DNA from: Pseudomonas abyssi
GTDB taxonomy: Bacteria > Pseudomonadota > Gammaproteobacteria > Pseudomonadales > Pseudomonadaceae
DNA length: 64,000 bases
Reading direction: 5' to 3'
NCBI RefSeq assembly: GCF_002307495.1
Contig: NZ_NTMR01000026.1
Coordinates: forward strand, 45,620-109,619
Shown here: positions 46,418-57,001 of the stretch, piece after piece
How the letters are laid out: every line of letters starts with the position of its first letter
How positions within the stretch are numbered: position 1 is the first letter of the stretch
The notes under the pieces: model-generated
The model's input: the letters and a program-made list of their open reading frames with translations, nothing else
Told to the model about the DNA's origin: nothing
The model's database searches: none
Made by a program: the position numbers and the translations under genes

Positions 46418-47717
46418 AACCGATCTGCCCTACCGTCTCGCTGGCCTGCCCAAACAGCGACACCAGGCGCGGCCGCAGATAGTCCTGCACCGCCTGCTCC
46501 GGCACCTGGTTGAGCAACTCGTTGATAAAGCCAAAGCTCAGCATGGTGATGGCGTCAGCCTTGGAAACACCGCGGCTCTGCAGGTAGTACATCGAGGTCT
46601 CGTCCAGCTGGCTGATGGTCGCACCATGAGCGCAGCGTACATCGTCCGCATAGATCTCCAGCTCGGGCTTGGTATTGATCTCGGCGGTGCGAGAGGTCAG
46701 CAGGTTCTTGTTGCTGAGTTCGGCAAGGGTTTTCTGCGCCTGCGGGTGGATATGAATACGGCCATTGAATACCGCCTTGGCAGAGTCACCGATGATGCCG
46801 CGGAACACCTCATTGCTGGTGCAGTGGGGCACGCAGTGCTCGACGTTGGTGTGGTAATCGATTACCTGACGGTTGCGCGGCAGATAAATGCCGTTAAGGT
46901 CCAGATGAGCGCCCTCACCCAGCATGTTGACCTGGTAGTCGATGCGCTTGAGACGACTACCCTGAGCCAGGGTAAAGCCATGGAAACGCGCATCACGCTG
47001 CAGGTTTACGTGCACGCCACCAACGTGCAACAGGTCTTCCTGTTCCAGGTTGATGCGATAGTGCTGCACCTGGGCGTTGTTGCCGACCACGACCTCGGTC
47101 AGGCTGTTGACGAAGCCGTTCTGCGCATGCACATCAGAGGCGTAATGCTCGATCAGCTCCACCTCGGCGTTGTCTTCCAGCACGACCAGCAGGCGCTGAC
47201 TGGCAGCCACCGGGGTCCGCTGTGGCGTGCTGATATTGACCACGTAGATCGGCTTTTCCAAGCGCTGACCACGCGGCACATGCACCAGCACACCGTCGGC
47301 AGCCCAGGCATTGCTCAGGGCGGCAAACAAGTGGCGCTCACTGTCGACGACACGGCCCAGGTGCTGACTGATCAGCGTGCGCTGCTCGTCATCGGCCTCG
47401 CCAAACCGCACGACGCCAGCCGGCAACGCGCTGGAGTGCTCACTGCTGAAGCGACCGTTGATAAACACCAGACGGGTAGCATCGAGCTGCAGCTGTTCAA
47501 CCTCATCCAGCGCATGGCTGTCAGCCGCAGCGCCCCAGCCCAACTGCTGATATTGCTGCAGCGGTGCCAGCGACAGGTACTTCCAGTTCTCGGTCTTGCG
47601 CGTTGGCCAGCTTGCCTTCGCCCAAGTGCTGGCGCCCTGCTCGCGCAGGCTATTCAGCCACTCGGGAGACTGCTGCTGTTCTGCCAGCTGCAAGGCCGTC
47701 TGTTGAAAATCGCTCAT
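46410..47717 (-). CDS. sufD: Fe-S cluster assembly protein SufD
   Basis: 435 residues. Beta-helical SufBD core (HVNLQRDARFHGFTLAQGSRL, FRGIIGDSAKAVFNGRIHI), with the conserved His region CAHGATISQLDE. Forms the SufBC2D scaffold with SufB and SufC. Starts 4 bases after sufC. Confidence 0.95.
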   Translation of the reverse strand: MSDFQQTALQLAEQQQSPEWLNSLREQGASTWAKASWPTRKTENWKYLSLAPLQQYQQLGWGAAADSHALDEVEQLQLDATRLVFINGRFSSEHSSALPAGVVRFGEADDEQRTLISQHLGRVVDSERHLFAALSNAWAADGVLVHVPRGQRLEKPIYVVNISTPQRTPVAASQRLLVVLEDNAEVELIEHYASDVHAQNGFVNSLTEVVVGNNAQVQHYRINLEQEDLLHVGGVHVNLQRDARFHGFTLAQGSRLKRIDYQVNMLGEGAHLDLNGIYLPRNRQVIDYHTNVEHCVPHCTSNEVFRGIIGDSAKAVFNGRIHIHPQAQKTLAELSNKNLLTSRTAEINTKPELEIYADDVRCAHGATISQLDETSMYYLQSRGVSKADAITMLSFGFINELLNQVPEQAVQDYLRPRLVSLFGQASETVGQIGYE

Positions 47718-47721
47718 CGGA

Positions 47722-48474
47722 TCAGACTACCTCGCTTTCCAGCCAGCCGTAGCCCTTGGCTTCCAGCTCCAGAGCCAGGCTCTTGTCCCCGGATTTGACG
47801 ATGCGGCCGCCCGCCAGCACATGCACGTAATCGGGCACGATGTAGTCCAGCAGACGTTGATAGTGGGTGACCACCAGGAAGCTGCGCTTGCCGTCGCGCA
47901 TGGCATTGACGCCATCGGCAACCACCTGCAGGGCATCGATATCCAGGCCGGAGTCGGTCTCATCGAGAATGCACAGTTCGGGCTCAAGCAGCATCATCTG
48001 CATGATCTCGTTGCGCTTTTTCTCGCCGCCGGAAAAGCCCTCGTTGACACCGCGCTTGAGGAAGCTGGCATCCAGGTTGACGCGCTTGCAGGTTTCACGA
48101 GCCAGCTTGAGGAAGTCAACCGAGGACATCTCCTCCAGCCCCTGATGCTTGCGCTTGGCATCGACTGCTGCCTTGAGAAATTCCATGTTGCTGACGCCGG
48201 GAATTTCCACCGGATACTGGAATGCCAGAAACAGGCCTTCGCGCGCACGTTCTTCGGTTTCCATTTCCAGCAGGTCCTGGCCCTTGAAGGTCACCGAGCC
48301 GGCGGTAGCTTCGTAGCCAGGGCGACCGGACAGCACATTGCCCATGGTGCTTTTGCCCGAGCCGTTGGGCCCCATGATGGCGTGCACTTCGCCTGGCTTG
48401 ACCTCGATGGACAGCCCTTTAAGGATATCCTTCTCTTCAACTTTCGCGTACAAGTCTTTGATATTTAGCATCAT
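47722..48474 (-). CDS. sufC: Fe-S cluster assembly ATPase SufC
   Basis: 250 residues. ABC ATPase with Walker A GPNGSGKS at 35-42, signature GFSGGEKKRNE, Walker B LCILDETDSGLD and an H-loop His in VVTHYQRLL. Soluble partner of SufB and SufD. The ATGATG start gives two equally likely first codons. Confidence 0.96.
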   Translation of the reverse strand: MMLNIKDLYAKVEEKDILKGLSIEVKPGEVHAIMGPNGSGKSTMGNVLSGRPGYEATAGSVTFKGQDLLEMETEERAREGLFLAFQYPVEIPGVSNMEFLKAAVDAKRKHQGLEEMSSVDFLKLARETCKRVNLDASFLKRGVNEGFSGGEKKRNEIMQMMLLEPELCILDETDSGLDIDALQVVADGVNAMRDGKRSFLVVTHYQRLLDYIVPDYVHVLAGGRIVKSGDKSLALELEAKGYGWLESEVV

Positions 48475-48522
48475 TTATGCCTAATAAATTACTTTAACCA
48501 TTGCCGGGCGGCGTCACTGCGC

Positions 48523-49959
<1,437 letters not shown>

Positions 49960-50065
49960 GGTATCACCTCAGATTCTGCAATCACGATCATGCGATCGCC
50001 AATGCTTGATTCAGGCCTGTGCCGGCACGGGCCGACACATGAAAATGGAGAGCTCTGCGGCTCTT

Positions 50066-50548
50066 TCAGATAATGCGTTCCAGTTCGCTCACAGTGTGAC
50101 GTGCCCTGGAAATGCAATGATCCTGACGCGAACTGACGCGACGGATGTCTTCACGCGATACCAGCTCCGCCAGCGTAATGTCGTTGAGGAACTGTCGCAG
50201 CCGCGCACTCAGGTCAGACCACAGGTGGTGAGTCAAACAGACCTCTCCATCCTGACAGTCGCCCTTGCCAAGGCAACGCGTCGCGTCCATCGAGTCGTTC
50301 ACCGCCTCAACAATCTGCGCCACGCTGATCGCAGCGGCGCCGCCAGCCAGGCGGTAACCACCACCGGGACCGCGCACACTCTCGACCAGCTTGCCGCGCC
50401 GCAGCTTGGCAAACAGCTGTTCCAGATAGGAGATGGAGACACCCTGGCGCATCGAAATATCGGCCAGCGTGATGGGGCCCTGGTCTTCATGCAACGCCAG
50501 ATCCAGCATGGCTGTAACGGCGTAACGACCCTTGGTAGTCAGTCGCAT
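50066..50548 (-). CDS. iscR: Fe-S cluster sensing regulator IscR
   Basis: 160 residues. Rrf2 winged helix ([18 protein letters not shown]) plus the [2Fe-2S] ligands Cys92, Cys98, Cys104 and His107 in [17 protein letters not shown]. Holo-IscR represses its own promoter when clusters are plentiful. The start at MRLTTK is 4 codons inside the longest frame and has GAGAG upstream. Here it controls a suf operon instead of isc. Confidence 0.95.
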   Translation of the reverse strand: MRLTTKGRYAVTAMLDLALHEDQGPITLADISMRQGVSISYLEQLFAKLRRGKLVESVRGPGGGYRLAGGAAAISVAQIVEAVNDSMDATRCLGKGDCQDGEVCLTHHLWSDLSARLRQFLNDITLAELVSREDIRRVSSRQDHCISRARHTVSELERII

Positions 50549-50580
50549 AGACGCTCTCAAGCGGTTGATTTCACCGCGAC

Positions 50581-50613
50581 ACTATGCAATATCCAAGCAA
50601 TTCAGTCAAGTAT
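50581..50613 (-). promoter_or_regulatory. iscR-suf promoter overlapped by an IscR type-1 site
   Basis: Minus strand: -35 TTGACT (50604-50609), 17-base spacer, -10 CATAGT (50581-50586). The 25-base segment 50589-50613 matches the E. coli IscR type-1 consensus at 21 of 25 positions by my count, including ATACTTGACT on its left and GGATAT on its right. The site covers the -35 and spacer, so it should repress. It lies 41 bases upstream of the iscR ATG. Confidence 0.8.
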
Positions 50614-50812
50614 TACGCCACCCTTGGCCGGCGCATTATAGAGGCTGCAGCGCCCCTTCGGAAGGCGAACGGCCTCACCCGCGAGACACTTACACAGATA
50701 CACAACAAATGTCGCCAAATTGCGTGAGTTCGCGCTGGCAGCGATGTTATGGTTTGGCGATTAAAGAAGCGCTGATTAAGTAACACCCGTCAATAACAAG
50801 GAGCCATGTGCA

Positions 50813-52246
50813 ATGAGCCACCACCAGCAGTTCTATATCAACGGCCAATGGGTTGCCCCCAAGGGCGATCAGCAACTGGACGTTATCAATCCCGCGACCG
50901 AAGAAGCCGTTGCCACTATCGCGCTGGGCACCAAGGAAGACGTTGACGCCGCGGTCGCCGCCGCCCGCGCCGCCTTCCCAAGCTACGCCGAAACCAGCCG
51001 CGAAGAACGCATTGCCCTGCTCGAGCGTGTGATCGAGGTTTTCAAAAAACGCATGGGCGACGTCGCCGAGGCCATCTCCCTGGAAATGGGCGCGCCGACC
51101 AAGCTGGCGCAAGCCGCCCAGGCCCCCTCCGGTCTGTCGCACTTCATGACCGCTCTGGAAGCACTCAAGCATTTCGAATTTGAAGAAGAAATCGGCACCA
51201 CCCTGGTAGTCAAGGAGCCGATTGGCGTCTGCGGCCTGATCACGCCCTGGAACTGGCCGATGAACCAGCTCACCTGCAAGATCGCGCCGGCACTGGCAAC
51301 CGGCTGCACCATGGTGCTCAAGCCGTCTGAAGTCGCGCCGCTGTCAGCCCTGATTCTTGCCGAGATTCTCGACGAAGCCGGCGTTCCGGCCGGCGTATTC
51401 AATCTGGTCAATGGCGATGGTCCCACTGTCGGCGCCGCCATGTCCGGCCACCCGGATATCGACATGATGTCCTTTACCGGCTCCACCGCGGCTGGCCGCC
51501 AGGTCATGACCAATGGTGCACAAACCATCAAGCGCGTTGCCCTGGAGCTGGGCGGCAAGTCGGCCAACATCCTGCTTGACGACGTCAACTTCGAGAAGAT
51601 GGTCGCCCACGGCGTCATGTCCTGCATGAACAACAGTGGCCAGTCCTGCAATGCGCCTACCCGCATGCTGGTTCCCAACAGCCGTATGGATGAAGTTGCC
51701 GCCATCGCGCAAGCGGCCGCAGCCAAGGTCAAGGCAGGCGATCCGAAGGCCCCCGATACCGTCATGGGTCCGGTGGTTTCCAAAGCCCAGTGGAGCAAGA
51801 TTCAGGACCTGATCAGCGCCGGTGTTGAAGAAGGCGCTAAAGTCGCCGCCGGCGGCCCTGGTCGTCCGGAAGGTCTGGACAAGGGCTACTACGTCAAACC
51901 GACCGTGTTCACCCACGTCACCAACGACATGACCATCGCCCGCGAAGAGATCTTCGGACCGGTCCTGTCGATCATTGGTTATGAAGATGAAGACGACGCC
52001 GTGCGCATCGCCAACGATACCCGTTACGGTCTGTCTGGCTACGTCTCCTCCGGTGATCTGGATCGTGCACGCAATGTTGCTCGCCGTATCCGTACCGGCA
52101 TGGTTCACCTCAACGGTGCCCCGCTGGATCCGAAAGCCCCCTTTGGTGGTTACAAGGAATCCGGTGTTGGTCGCGAGTGGGGCCACTACGGCTTTGATGA
52201 CTTCCTGGAAGTGAAGTCCATCTACGGCTACGCCGCCAAGGCCTGA
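50813..52246 (+). CDS. NAD(P)-dependent aldehyde dehydrogenase
   Basis: 477 residues. Catalytic Cys279 in NNSGQSCNAPTR, Glu245 in LELGGKSANI, Asn147 in TPWNWPMNQ, and the Rossmann-binding FTGSTAAGR. Substrate cannot be fixed from sequence. AAGGAG is 9 bases before the ATG. Single gene, ending in a strong hairpin. The 264-base region upstream (shared with iscR) holds no other gene. Confidence 0.92.
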   Translation: MSHHQQFYINGQWVAPKGDQQLDVINPATEEAVATIALGTKEDVDAAVAAARAAFPSYAETSREERIALLERVIEVFKKRMGDVAEAISLEMGAPTKLAQAAQAPSGLSHFMTALEALKHFEFEEEIGTTLVVKEPIGVCGLITPWNWPMNQLTCKIAPALATGCTMVLKPSEVAPLSALILAEILDEAGVPAGVFNLVNGDGPTVGAAMSGHPDIDMMSFTGSTAAGRQVMTNGAQTIKRVALELGGKSANILLDDVNFEKMVAHGVMSCMNNSGQSCNAPTRMLVPNSRMDEVAAIAQAAAAKVKAGDPKAPDTVMGPVVSKAQWSKIQDLISAGVEEGAKVAAGGPGRPEGLDKGYYVKPTVFTHVTNDMTIAREEIFGPVLSIIGYEDEDDAVRIANDTRYGLSGYVSSGDLDRARNVARRIRTGMVHLNGAPLDPKAPFGGYKESGVGREWGHYGFDDFLEVKSIYGYAAKA

Positions 52247-52253
52247 GCCTGAC

Positions 52254-52280
52254 TGTGCCCGGCCGCCGCGGCCGGGCACA
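52254..52280 (+). terminator. Hairpin terminator after the aldehyde dehydrogenase gene
   Basis: 11-bp perfect stem TGTGCCCGGCC/GGCCGGGCACA with a 5-base loop; a TCCCCTTTC tract follows, moderately U-rich. Confidence 0.7.
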
Positions 52281-52303
52281 TCCCCTTTCTCCCCGCCCTC
52301 GTA

Positions 52304-52888
52304 TTAAAGCAATTTGCTCAAGACCAGCGTGGCCGCCGTCACGATCAGCGTCACGGCAATCAACACCAGCAAACCATCCCGCGCCACCAGCGCCAGGCCC
52401 ATGATGGCCAGCGCCAAACCAACAATCGACGATGAGAACGGCACCAGCTCCAGCAGCGGCAAAGCGGCGGCGACCGCCACACAGAGTCCGGCGATCAGAA
52501 AGGTCGAGGTGCGATGCAGCATGAAGTCCAGACGCGGCTTGATCAGGCGATCAATTCTTCGCGCGACCGGTGTCACCCAGGCAATTGCCTTGCGCAGACG
52601 GGCCTGAGGTACCGCCCGATCCAGAATGAATGCAGGCAGCCAGAAGTTGCTGCGCCCGCATAACATCTGCAGCGCAATCAGCATGACAAAGATACCGGCG
52701 AAGATCGCCATGCCCGGGATACCGCTCAGTGGCGAAAACAGCACCACCCCCATGATCAGCAGCAATGGTCCAAACGAGCGACGGCCGATGGAGTCGACCA
52801 CCGCCCGCATCGAGACCTGCTCCTGCTCGGCGGCGAGCCCGTCTACATGCTTGAGTAACTGCTCCAGATTCTGCGGTGATTCATCCAC
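52304..52888 (-). CDS. ExoD family membrane protein
   Basis: 194 residues from GTG at 52888 (GGAG 8 bases upstream); a GTG three codons earlier is too close to the same ribosome site. Three or four hydrophobic segments, with the ExoD pattern RSFGPLLLIMGVVLFSPLS and GIPGMAIFAGI. ExoD was named for exopolysaccharide effects in Rhizobium; biochemical role unknown. Confidence 0.85.
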   Translation of the reverse strand: MDESPQNLEQLLKHVDGLAAEQEQVSMRAVVDSIGRRSFGPLLLIMGVVLFSPLSGIPGMAIFAGIFVMLIALQMLCGRSNFWLPAFILDRAVPQARLRKAIAWVTPVARRIDRLIKPRLDFMLHRTSTFLIAGLCVAVAAALPLLELVPFSSSIVGLALAIMGLALVARDGLLVLIAVTLIVTAATLVLSKLL

Positions 52889-52962
52889 CTCACACACTCC
52901 TTCTGCGGGCGATCTACGCTCAAGCTGACCAGATAGCGTGCTTATTGGTTCCTACAGAATGC

Positions 52963-52994
52963 AAAAAGGCCCCTGCCCTTGCGGGCAGAGGCCT
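52963..52994 (-). terminator. Intrinsic terminator of pntAA-pntAB-pntB
   Basis: Stem AGGCC.CTGCCC / GGGCAG.GGCCT with one mismatch and a 4-base loop; on the minus strand TTTTTGC follows. Located just after pntB. Confidence 0.85.
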
Positions 52995-53011
52995 GATTGA
53001 TCGGCAAGGGA

Positions 53012-54439
53012 TCAACCCAGCGACTTGACCGCTTCGATCATCTGAACCATGACTTTCTGGGCATCGCCGTACACCATGGAGGTGTTGTCGAGGAAGAACA
53101 GCTCGTTCTCGACACCGGAGTACCCCTTACCCTGACCACGCTTGACCACATAGGCCTGACGCGCCTGATCCACGTTGAGAATCGGCATGCCGTAGATCGG
53201 GCTGGACTTGCGCGTGCGCGCAGCGGGGTTAACCACGTCGTTGGCACCCAGCACGATGGCGACGTCAGCCTGGGCAAAGTCCTCGTTGATATCTTCCAGG
53301 TCGAAGATGATGTCGTAGGGCACGCCCGCCTCGGCCAGCAGCACGTTCATGTGGCCCGGCATACGGCCGGCAACCGGGTGAATCGCAAAGCTCACCTCAA
53401 CGCCCTGCTTCTGCAGCAGCTTCACGAATTCGTACAGCTTATGCTGCGCCTGGGCCACCGCCAGACCGTAACCCGGCACGATGATGACCTTGTTGGCGTA
53501 ATACATCGCGATAGCGGCATCGGACGCATCGGCCGACTTCATGGTGCCCTGAATCTCGCCGTCGGCACCGTCATCCTCGCCACCAAAGTCGCTGAAGATG
53601 ATATTGCTGACCTGACGGTTCATCGCCTTGGCCATCATCAGCGTCAGCAGCGTACCGGCGGAGCCCACAACGGTACCGGCAATGATCATCGCCGGGTTCT
53701 GCAGCACGAAGCCCTCAAAGGCGACAGCCAGACCGGTGAAGGCGTTGTACAGCGAGATGACTACCGGCATGTCCGCGCCACCAATCGGTGTGGTGAGCAG
53801 CACGCCCAGCGCCAGAGCAACGGCAAAGAACAGCATGATCAGCAGCACCGGCGTGTCAGCCGCACCGGCAATGGCCATGACGCTGATGATCGCACCAATG
53901 AACAAGGCACCACCCAGCAAGCAGGCGTTGACGTACTGATGCTTGGCCAGACGCCAGGTCTTGTTCATCCGGCCATCGAGCTTGGCCCAGGCAATCAGCG
54001 AGCCCGACAGTGCAACAGCACCGATCAGACCACCAAGGATGGCCAGCACGGTCACCACAACACCGTGAGCCAGAGCGTTGCCTGACAGCAGTTCGGTGGC
54101 GGCAATCGCCGCGGCCGCGCCGCCGCCCATACCGTTATACAGCGCAACCATCTGCGGCATGTCGGTCATGGCAACGCGCTTGCCACTGAACCAGGCCCAG
54201 CCGGTACCCAGCCCCAGAGCCAGAATCAGCAGGAACAGGTTGGTGCCCAGGTGCGCTTCGGCGCGCGGACTGACATCAAAGCCATAAAGGAAGGCCGCAA
54301 CCACCGCCACCAGCATACCGCCGCCGGCAACAACGATGCCCGAACGCGCAGTGACCGGACTGGCCATGCGCTTGAGGCCATAAAGAAACAGAAACGCTGC
54401 GACAAAGTAGGCCGCGTCAATCAGAAAAGCACTGAACAT
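53012..54439 (-). CDS. pntB: NAD(P) transhydrogenase subunit beta
   Basis: 475 residues. About nine membrane helices followed by the NADP-binding domain III (IVPGYGLAVAQAQHKLYE, VLLAEAGVPYDIIFDLEDIN, VLGANDVVNPAAR). Proton-translocating transhydrogenase, NADH plus NADP to NAD plus NADPH. Last gene of the three-subunit operon, 7 bases after pntAB. Confidence 0.96.
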   Translation of the reverse strand: MFSAFLIDAAYFVAAFLFLYGLKRMASPVTARSGIVVAGGGMLVAVVAAFLYGFDVSPRAEAHLGTNLFLLILALGLGTGWAWFSGKRVAMTDMPQMVALYNGMGGGAAAAIAATELLSGNALAHGVVVTVLAILGGLIGAVALSGSLIAWAKLDGRMNKTWRLAKHQYVNACLLGGALFIGAIISVMAIAGAADTPVLLIMLFFAVALALGVLLTTPIGGADMPVVISLYNAFTGLAVAFEGFVLQNPAMIIAGTVVGSAGTLLTLMMAKAMNRQVSNIIFSDFGGEDDGADGEIQGTMKSADASDAAIAMYYANKVIIVPGYGLAVAQAQHKLYEFVKLLQKQGVEVSFAIHPVAGRMPGHMNVLLAEAGVPYDIIFDLEDINEDFAQADVAIVLGANDVVNPAARTRKSSPIYGMPILNVDQARQAYVVKRGQGKGYSGVENELFFLDNTSMVYGDAQKVMVQMIEAVKSLG

Positions 54440-54446
54440 GGTCTAC

Positions 54447-54767
54447 TTACTCCTTGTCTGCGCCGGGCGCTTTGTTAGTCGGCTTGAACATTTCCAGCAT
54501 GCGCTCGGTGACCACGTAACCACCCGCCGCGTTGCCCGCGCCCAGCAGTACGCCGACAAAACCGATGACCTGTTCCAGCGTGGAGCCCGCATTCAGCAGG
54601 GCCCACATTGCCCCCACCACCACGATACCGTGGATGAAGTTGGAGCCCGACATCAGCGGGGTGTGCAGAATGGCCGGTACGCGGCCGATGATTTCATAGC
54701 CGGCAAAGGCTGCCAGCAGGAAGATATACAGGGCTACAAAGCCTGTGATAGTGACGCTCATATCCAT
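54447..54767 (-). CDS. pntAB: NAD(P) transhydrogenase subunit alpha part 2
   Basis: 106 residues, three membrane helices (VALYIFLLAAFAGYEIIG, FIHGIVVVGAMWALL, VIGFVGVLLGAGNAAGGYVV). Corresponds to the membrane end of E. coli PntA, encoded separately in pseudomonads and Rhodospirillum. Confidence 0.94.
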   Translation of the reverse strand: MDMSVTITGFVALYIFLLAAFAGYEIIGRVPAILHTPLMSGSNFIHGIVVVGAMWALLNAGSTLEQVIGFVGVLLGAGNAAGGYVVTERMLEMFKPTNKAPGADKE

Positions 54768-54778
54768 TTTTTAAATCC

Positions 54779-55903
54779 TCAAGCCTGCTCTTCAACAGCA
54801 GCGCGCGCTGCATCGTTGCGGATCTCGCCATCGTGGGTCAGCACCGAACGGGCCAATACTTCATCCTCCCAGTCCAGCGACAGCTCACCGTCCTGCACCA
54901 TCAGGCCGACCAGAGCCAGCAGGTTGCGGGCGTACAGCTCAGATGCGTGCTCGGCCAGATGGCTGGCGATATTCAACGGCGCGACAATGGTCGCCGGGCC
55001 GACTTCCACGGTGTCGCCGGGCTGGGTCAGCGGCGTATTGCCACCGCCTTCAGCGGCCAAGTCAATGATCACGGAGCCACTCTTCATGCCCATGATCTGC
55101 TCTTCGGTGAGAATCTTGGGGCTTGGCTTGCCAGGAATAGAGGCAGTGGTGATGATCGCATCCGCTTGCTGCACGTGGCGCGTCAGCACCTCTTGCACCT
55201 GCTTCTGCTCGTCTTCGGTCAGCTCACGGGCGTAACCGCCCTCGCCCACTGCGGAAACACCGGTATCGACGAACTTGCCACCTACCGACTGAACCTGTTC
55301 GCGCACTTCCGGGCGTACGTCGTAGCCTTCGATCATGGCCCCCAGGCGCTTACCGGTCGCTAGCGCTTGCAGCCCGGCAACCCCGGCGCCCATGACCAGA
55401 ATTTTGGCCGGGCGCAGCGAGCCGACGGCGGTGGTCATCATCGGCAGAATGCGGTTCAGGTGGGTGGCAGCCAGCAGCGCGGCGTAGTAGCCGGCCAGTG
55501 CCGCCTGGGAAGACAGCGCGTCCATTGCCTGGGCACGCGTGATACGCGGGATCAGCTCCATGGCAAAACAGGTGATACGGCGATCGCGCAGCGCCTTGAC
55601 CACCTCTGGCTCGCGCTGTGCGTAGATAAAGCTGCACAGAATGGAGCCTTCGGGCATCAGCTGAATGTCAGCGAGGCTTGGCGGCTGGACGCGGAAAAAC
55701 AGGCGGGTCTCGGCCGGCGCAGCGCCGATGGTGGCACCGGCGGCGGTGTAGTCGGCGTCCGGAATACGGGCCGCCTCACCGGCGCCCGGCTCCAGGTGCG
55801 GTTCAATGCCGAGCTTTTGCAGCTTGGCAACAACCGCCGGCACCAGGGCCACGCGATTCTCGTGGCGCCGGGTTTCTTTTGCGATGTGTAGTTGTATTGG
55901 CAT
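54779..55903 (-). CDS. pntAA: NAD(P) transhydrogenase subunit alpha part 1
   Basis: 374 residues, soluble NAD-binding domain I. AlaDH/PNT N domain (IAKETRRHENRVALVPAVV) and the Rossmann loop GAGVAGLQALATGKRLGA; ENG-type region GYARELTEDEQ. Heads the pnt operon. Confidence 0.95.
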   Translation of the reverse strand: MPIQLHIAKETRRHENRVALVPAVVAKLQKLGIEPHLEPGAGEAARIPDADYTAAGATIGAAPAETRLFFRVQPPSLADIQLMPEGSILCSFIYAQREPEVVKALRDRRITCFAMELIPRITRAQAMDALSSQAALAGYYAALLAATHLNRILPMMTTAVGSLRPAKILVMGAGVAGLQALATGKRLGAMIEGYDVRPEVREQVQSVGGKFVDTGVSAVGEGGYARELTEDEQKQVQEVLTRHVQQADAIITTASIPGKPSPKILTEEQIMGMKSGSVIIDLAAEGGGNTPLTQPGDTVEVGPATIVAPLNIASHLAEHASELYARNLLALVGLMVQDGELSLDWEDEVLARSVLTHDGEIRNDAARAAVEEQA

Positions 55904-55976
55904 GGTAGCTCCTCACAAGAGATTGCGCGCAAGGATACACCAGTAGCGACGTCTCGTCGCCTCAGACCGAGACAAT

Positions 55977-56819
55977 TCAGCAGTTTGTTCGCAACGTATT
56001 AGCGGCGTCAAACTCGCGCTGACACTCGCGCATCAGCGCCTCATTATCGTGCTGCCAGGGGTGAAAGTCCTCCCGATAGAAATCGCGATAGGCACCCCAG
56101 AGGCTGGAAAAGAATCCTCCGCGTCCCCACAGCCAACGCATCCCTCGCCACCACAGGCGCAGGTCCCACTGATGTCCGTCGCGCTTGAGCATGTGCCAGA
56201 CACCACGCGTAACATCGCGCAGGAAGAACCAGGTCGAGAACCGCATGGCCTCGCGCAACAACTTGCGATCACCGCACACCTGCATGTACAGATCGAAGGC
56301 GACCGCCTTGTGCTCTGTTTCTTCCAGCGCGTGCCAGCGCCAGATGCGCCGCATCGCCTCATCAGAGCCCTTGAACCAGCGCAGTTCGCGCAGCACCGCA
56401 TCAGCCATGATGGCGGTGAAGTGCTCCATGGCCACTGTGCCGGCCAAACGGCGCTCAGGAGAAAGATGCTTGTTTGCGTAGGCAATGCGGCGACGCACCG
56501 GCTGGGTCAGCGCCTCGACGTTATAGCCGAGCGCCTGCAAGCGGTTGTTATATTCGATGTGCTCACGGCTATGATGCCCTTCCTGGCCGATAAAGCCACG
56601 AATCAGAGCCTGCTGCTGCGGATCGGTCACCTGATCACGAAAATGCCTGACTGAGTCGATAAAAAAACGCTCGCCATCGGGGAATAGCAGCGACATGGCG
56701 TTGAAGAAGTGGGTTTTGAAAGGGTCGCCAGCAAGCCAGTGTCGCGGCAGCGGGTCCGGCAGGCCGAAGTCAATGCGGCGGGGTTTGATAGTCAGGTTTT
56801 CAGGCGTTACCACAGTCAT
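55977..56819 (-). CDS. Predicted metal-dependent hydrolase (PF10118-type, diiron-like)
   Basis: 280 residues, helical. Carboxylate/His pairs resembling a ferritin-like diiron site: FIGQEGHHSREHIEYNN, MEHFTAIMADAVL and WRWHALEETEHKAVAFDLY. The family is annotated as metal-dependent hydrolase without firm biochemistry. Single gene, divergent from the AGCS symporter across 182 bases that show no further gene. Confidence 0.82.
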   Translation of the reverse strand: MTVVTPENLTIKPRRIDFGLPDPLPRHWLAGDPFKTHFFNAMSLLFPDGERFFIDSVRHFRDQVTDPQQQALIRGFIGQEGHHSREHIEYNNRLQALGYNVEALTQPVRRRIAYANKHLSPERRLAGTVAMEHFTAIMADAVLRELRWFKGSDEAMRRIWRWHALEETEHKAVAFDLYMQVCGDRKLLREAMRFSTWFFLRDVTRGVWHMLKRDGHQWDLRLWWRGMRWLWGRGGFFSSLWGAYRDFYREDFHPWQHDNEALMRECQREFDAANTLRTNC

Positions 56820-57001
56820 GACTCACCTCACGTATTGTGCATTTTTATTATCGTCGTTACGTCGAGCACTCCTCCCATCCTCTGCCCTTTCGACACTTTT
56901 GACAATAGACATTATCAGATCATCGACTGGCGCCGCGACGCAGGGCCGCTACAGTGACAGTAACAATCTATTTCAAAAGTATTAAAACCTTGGGGACAAC
57001 C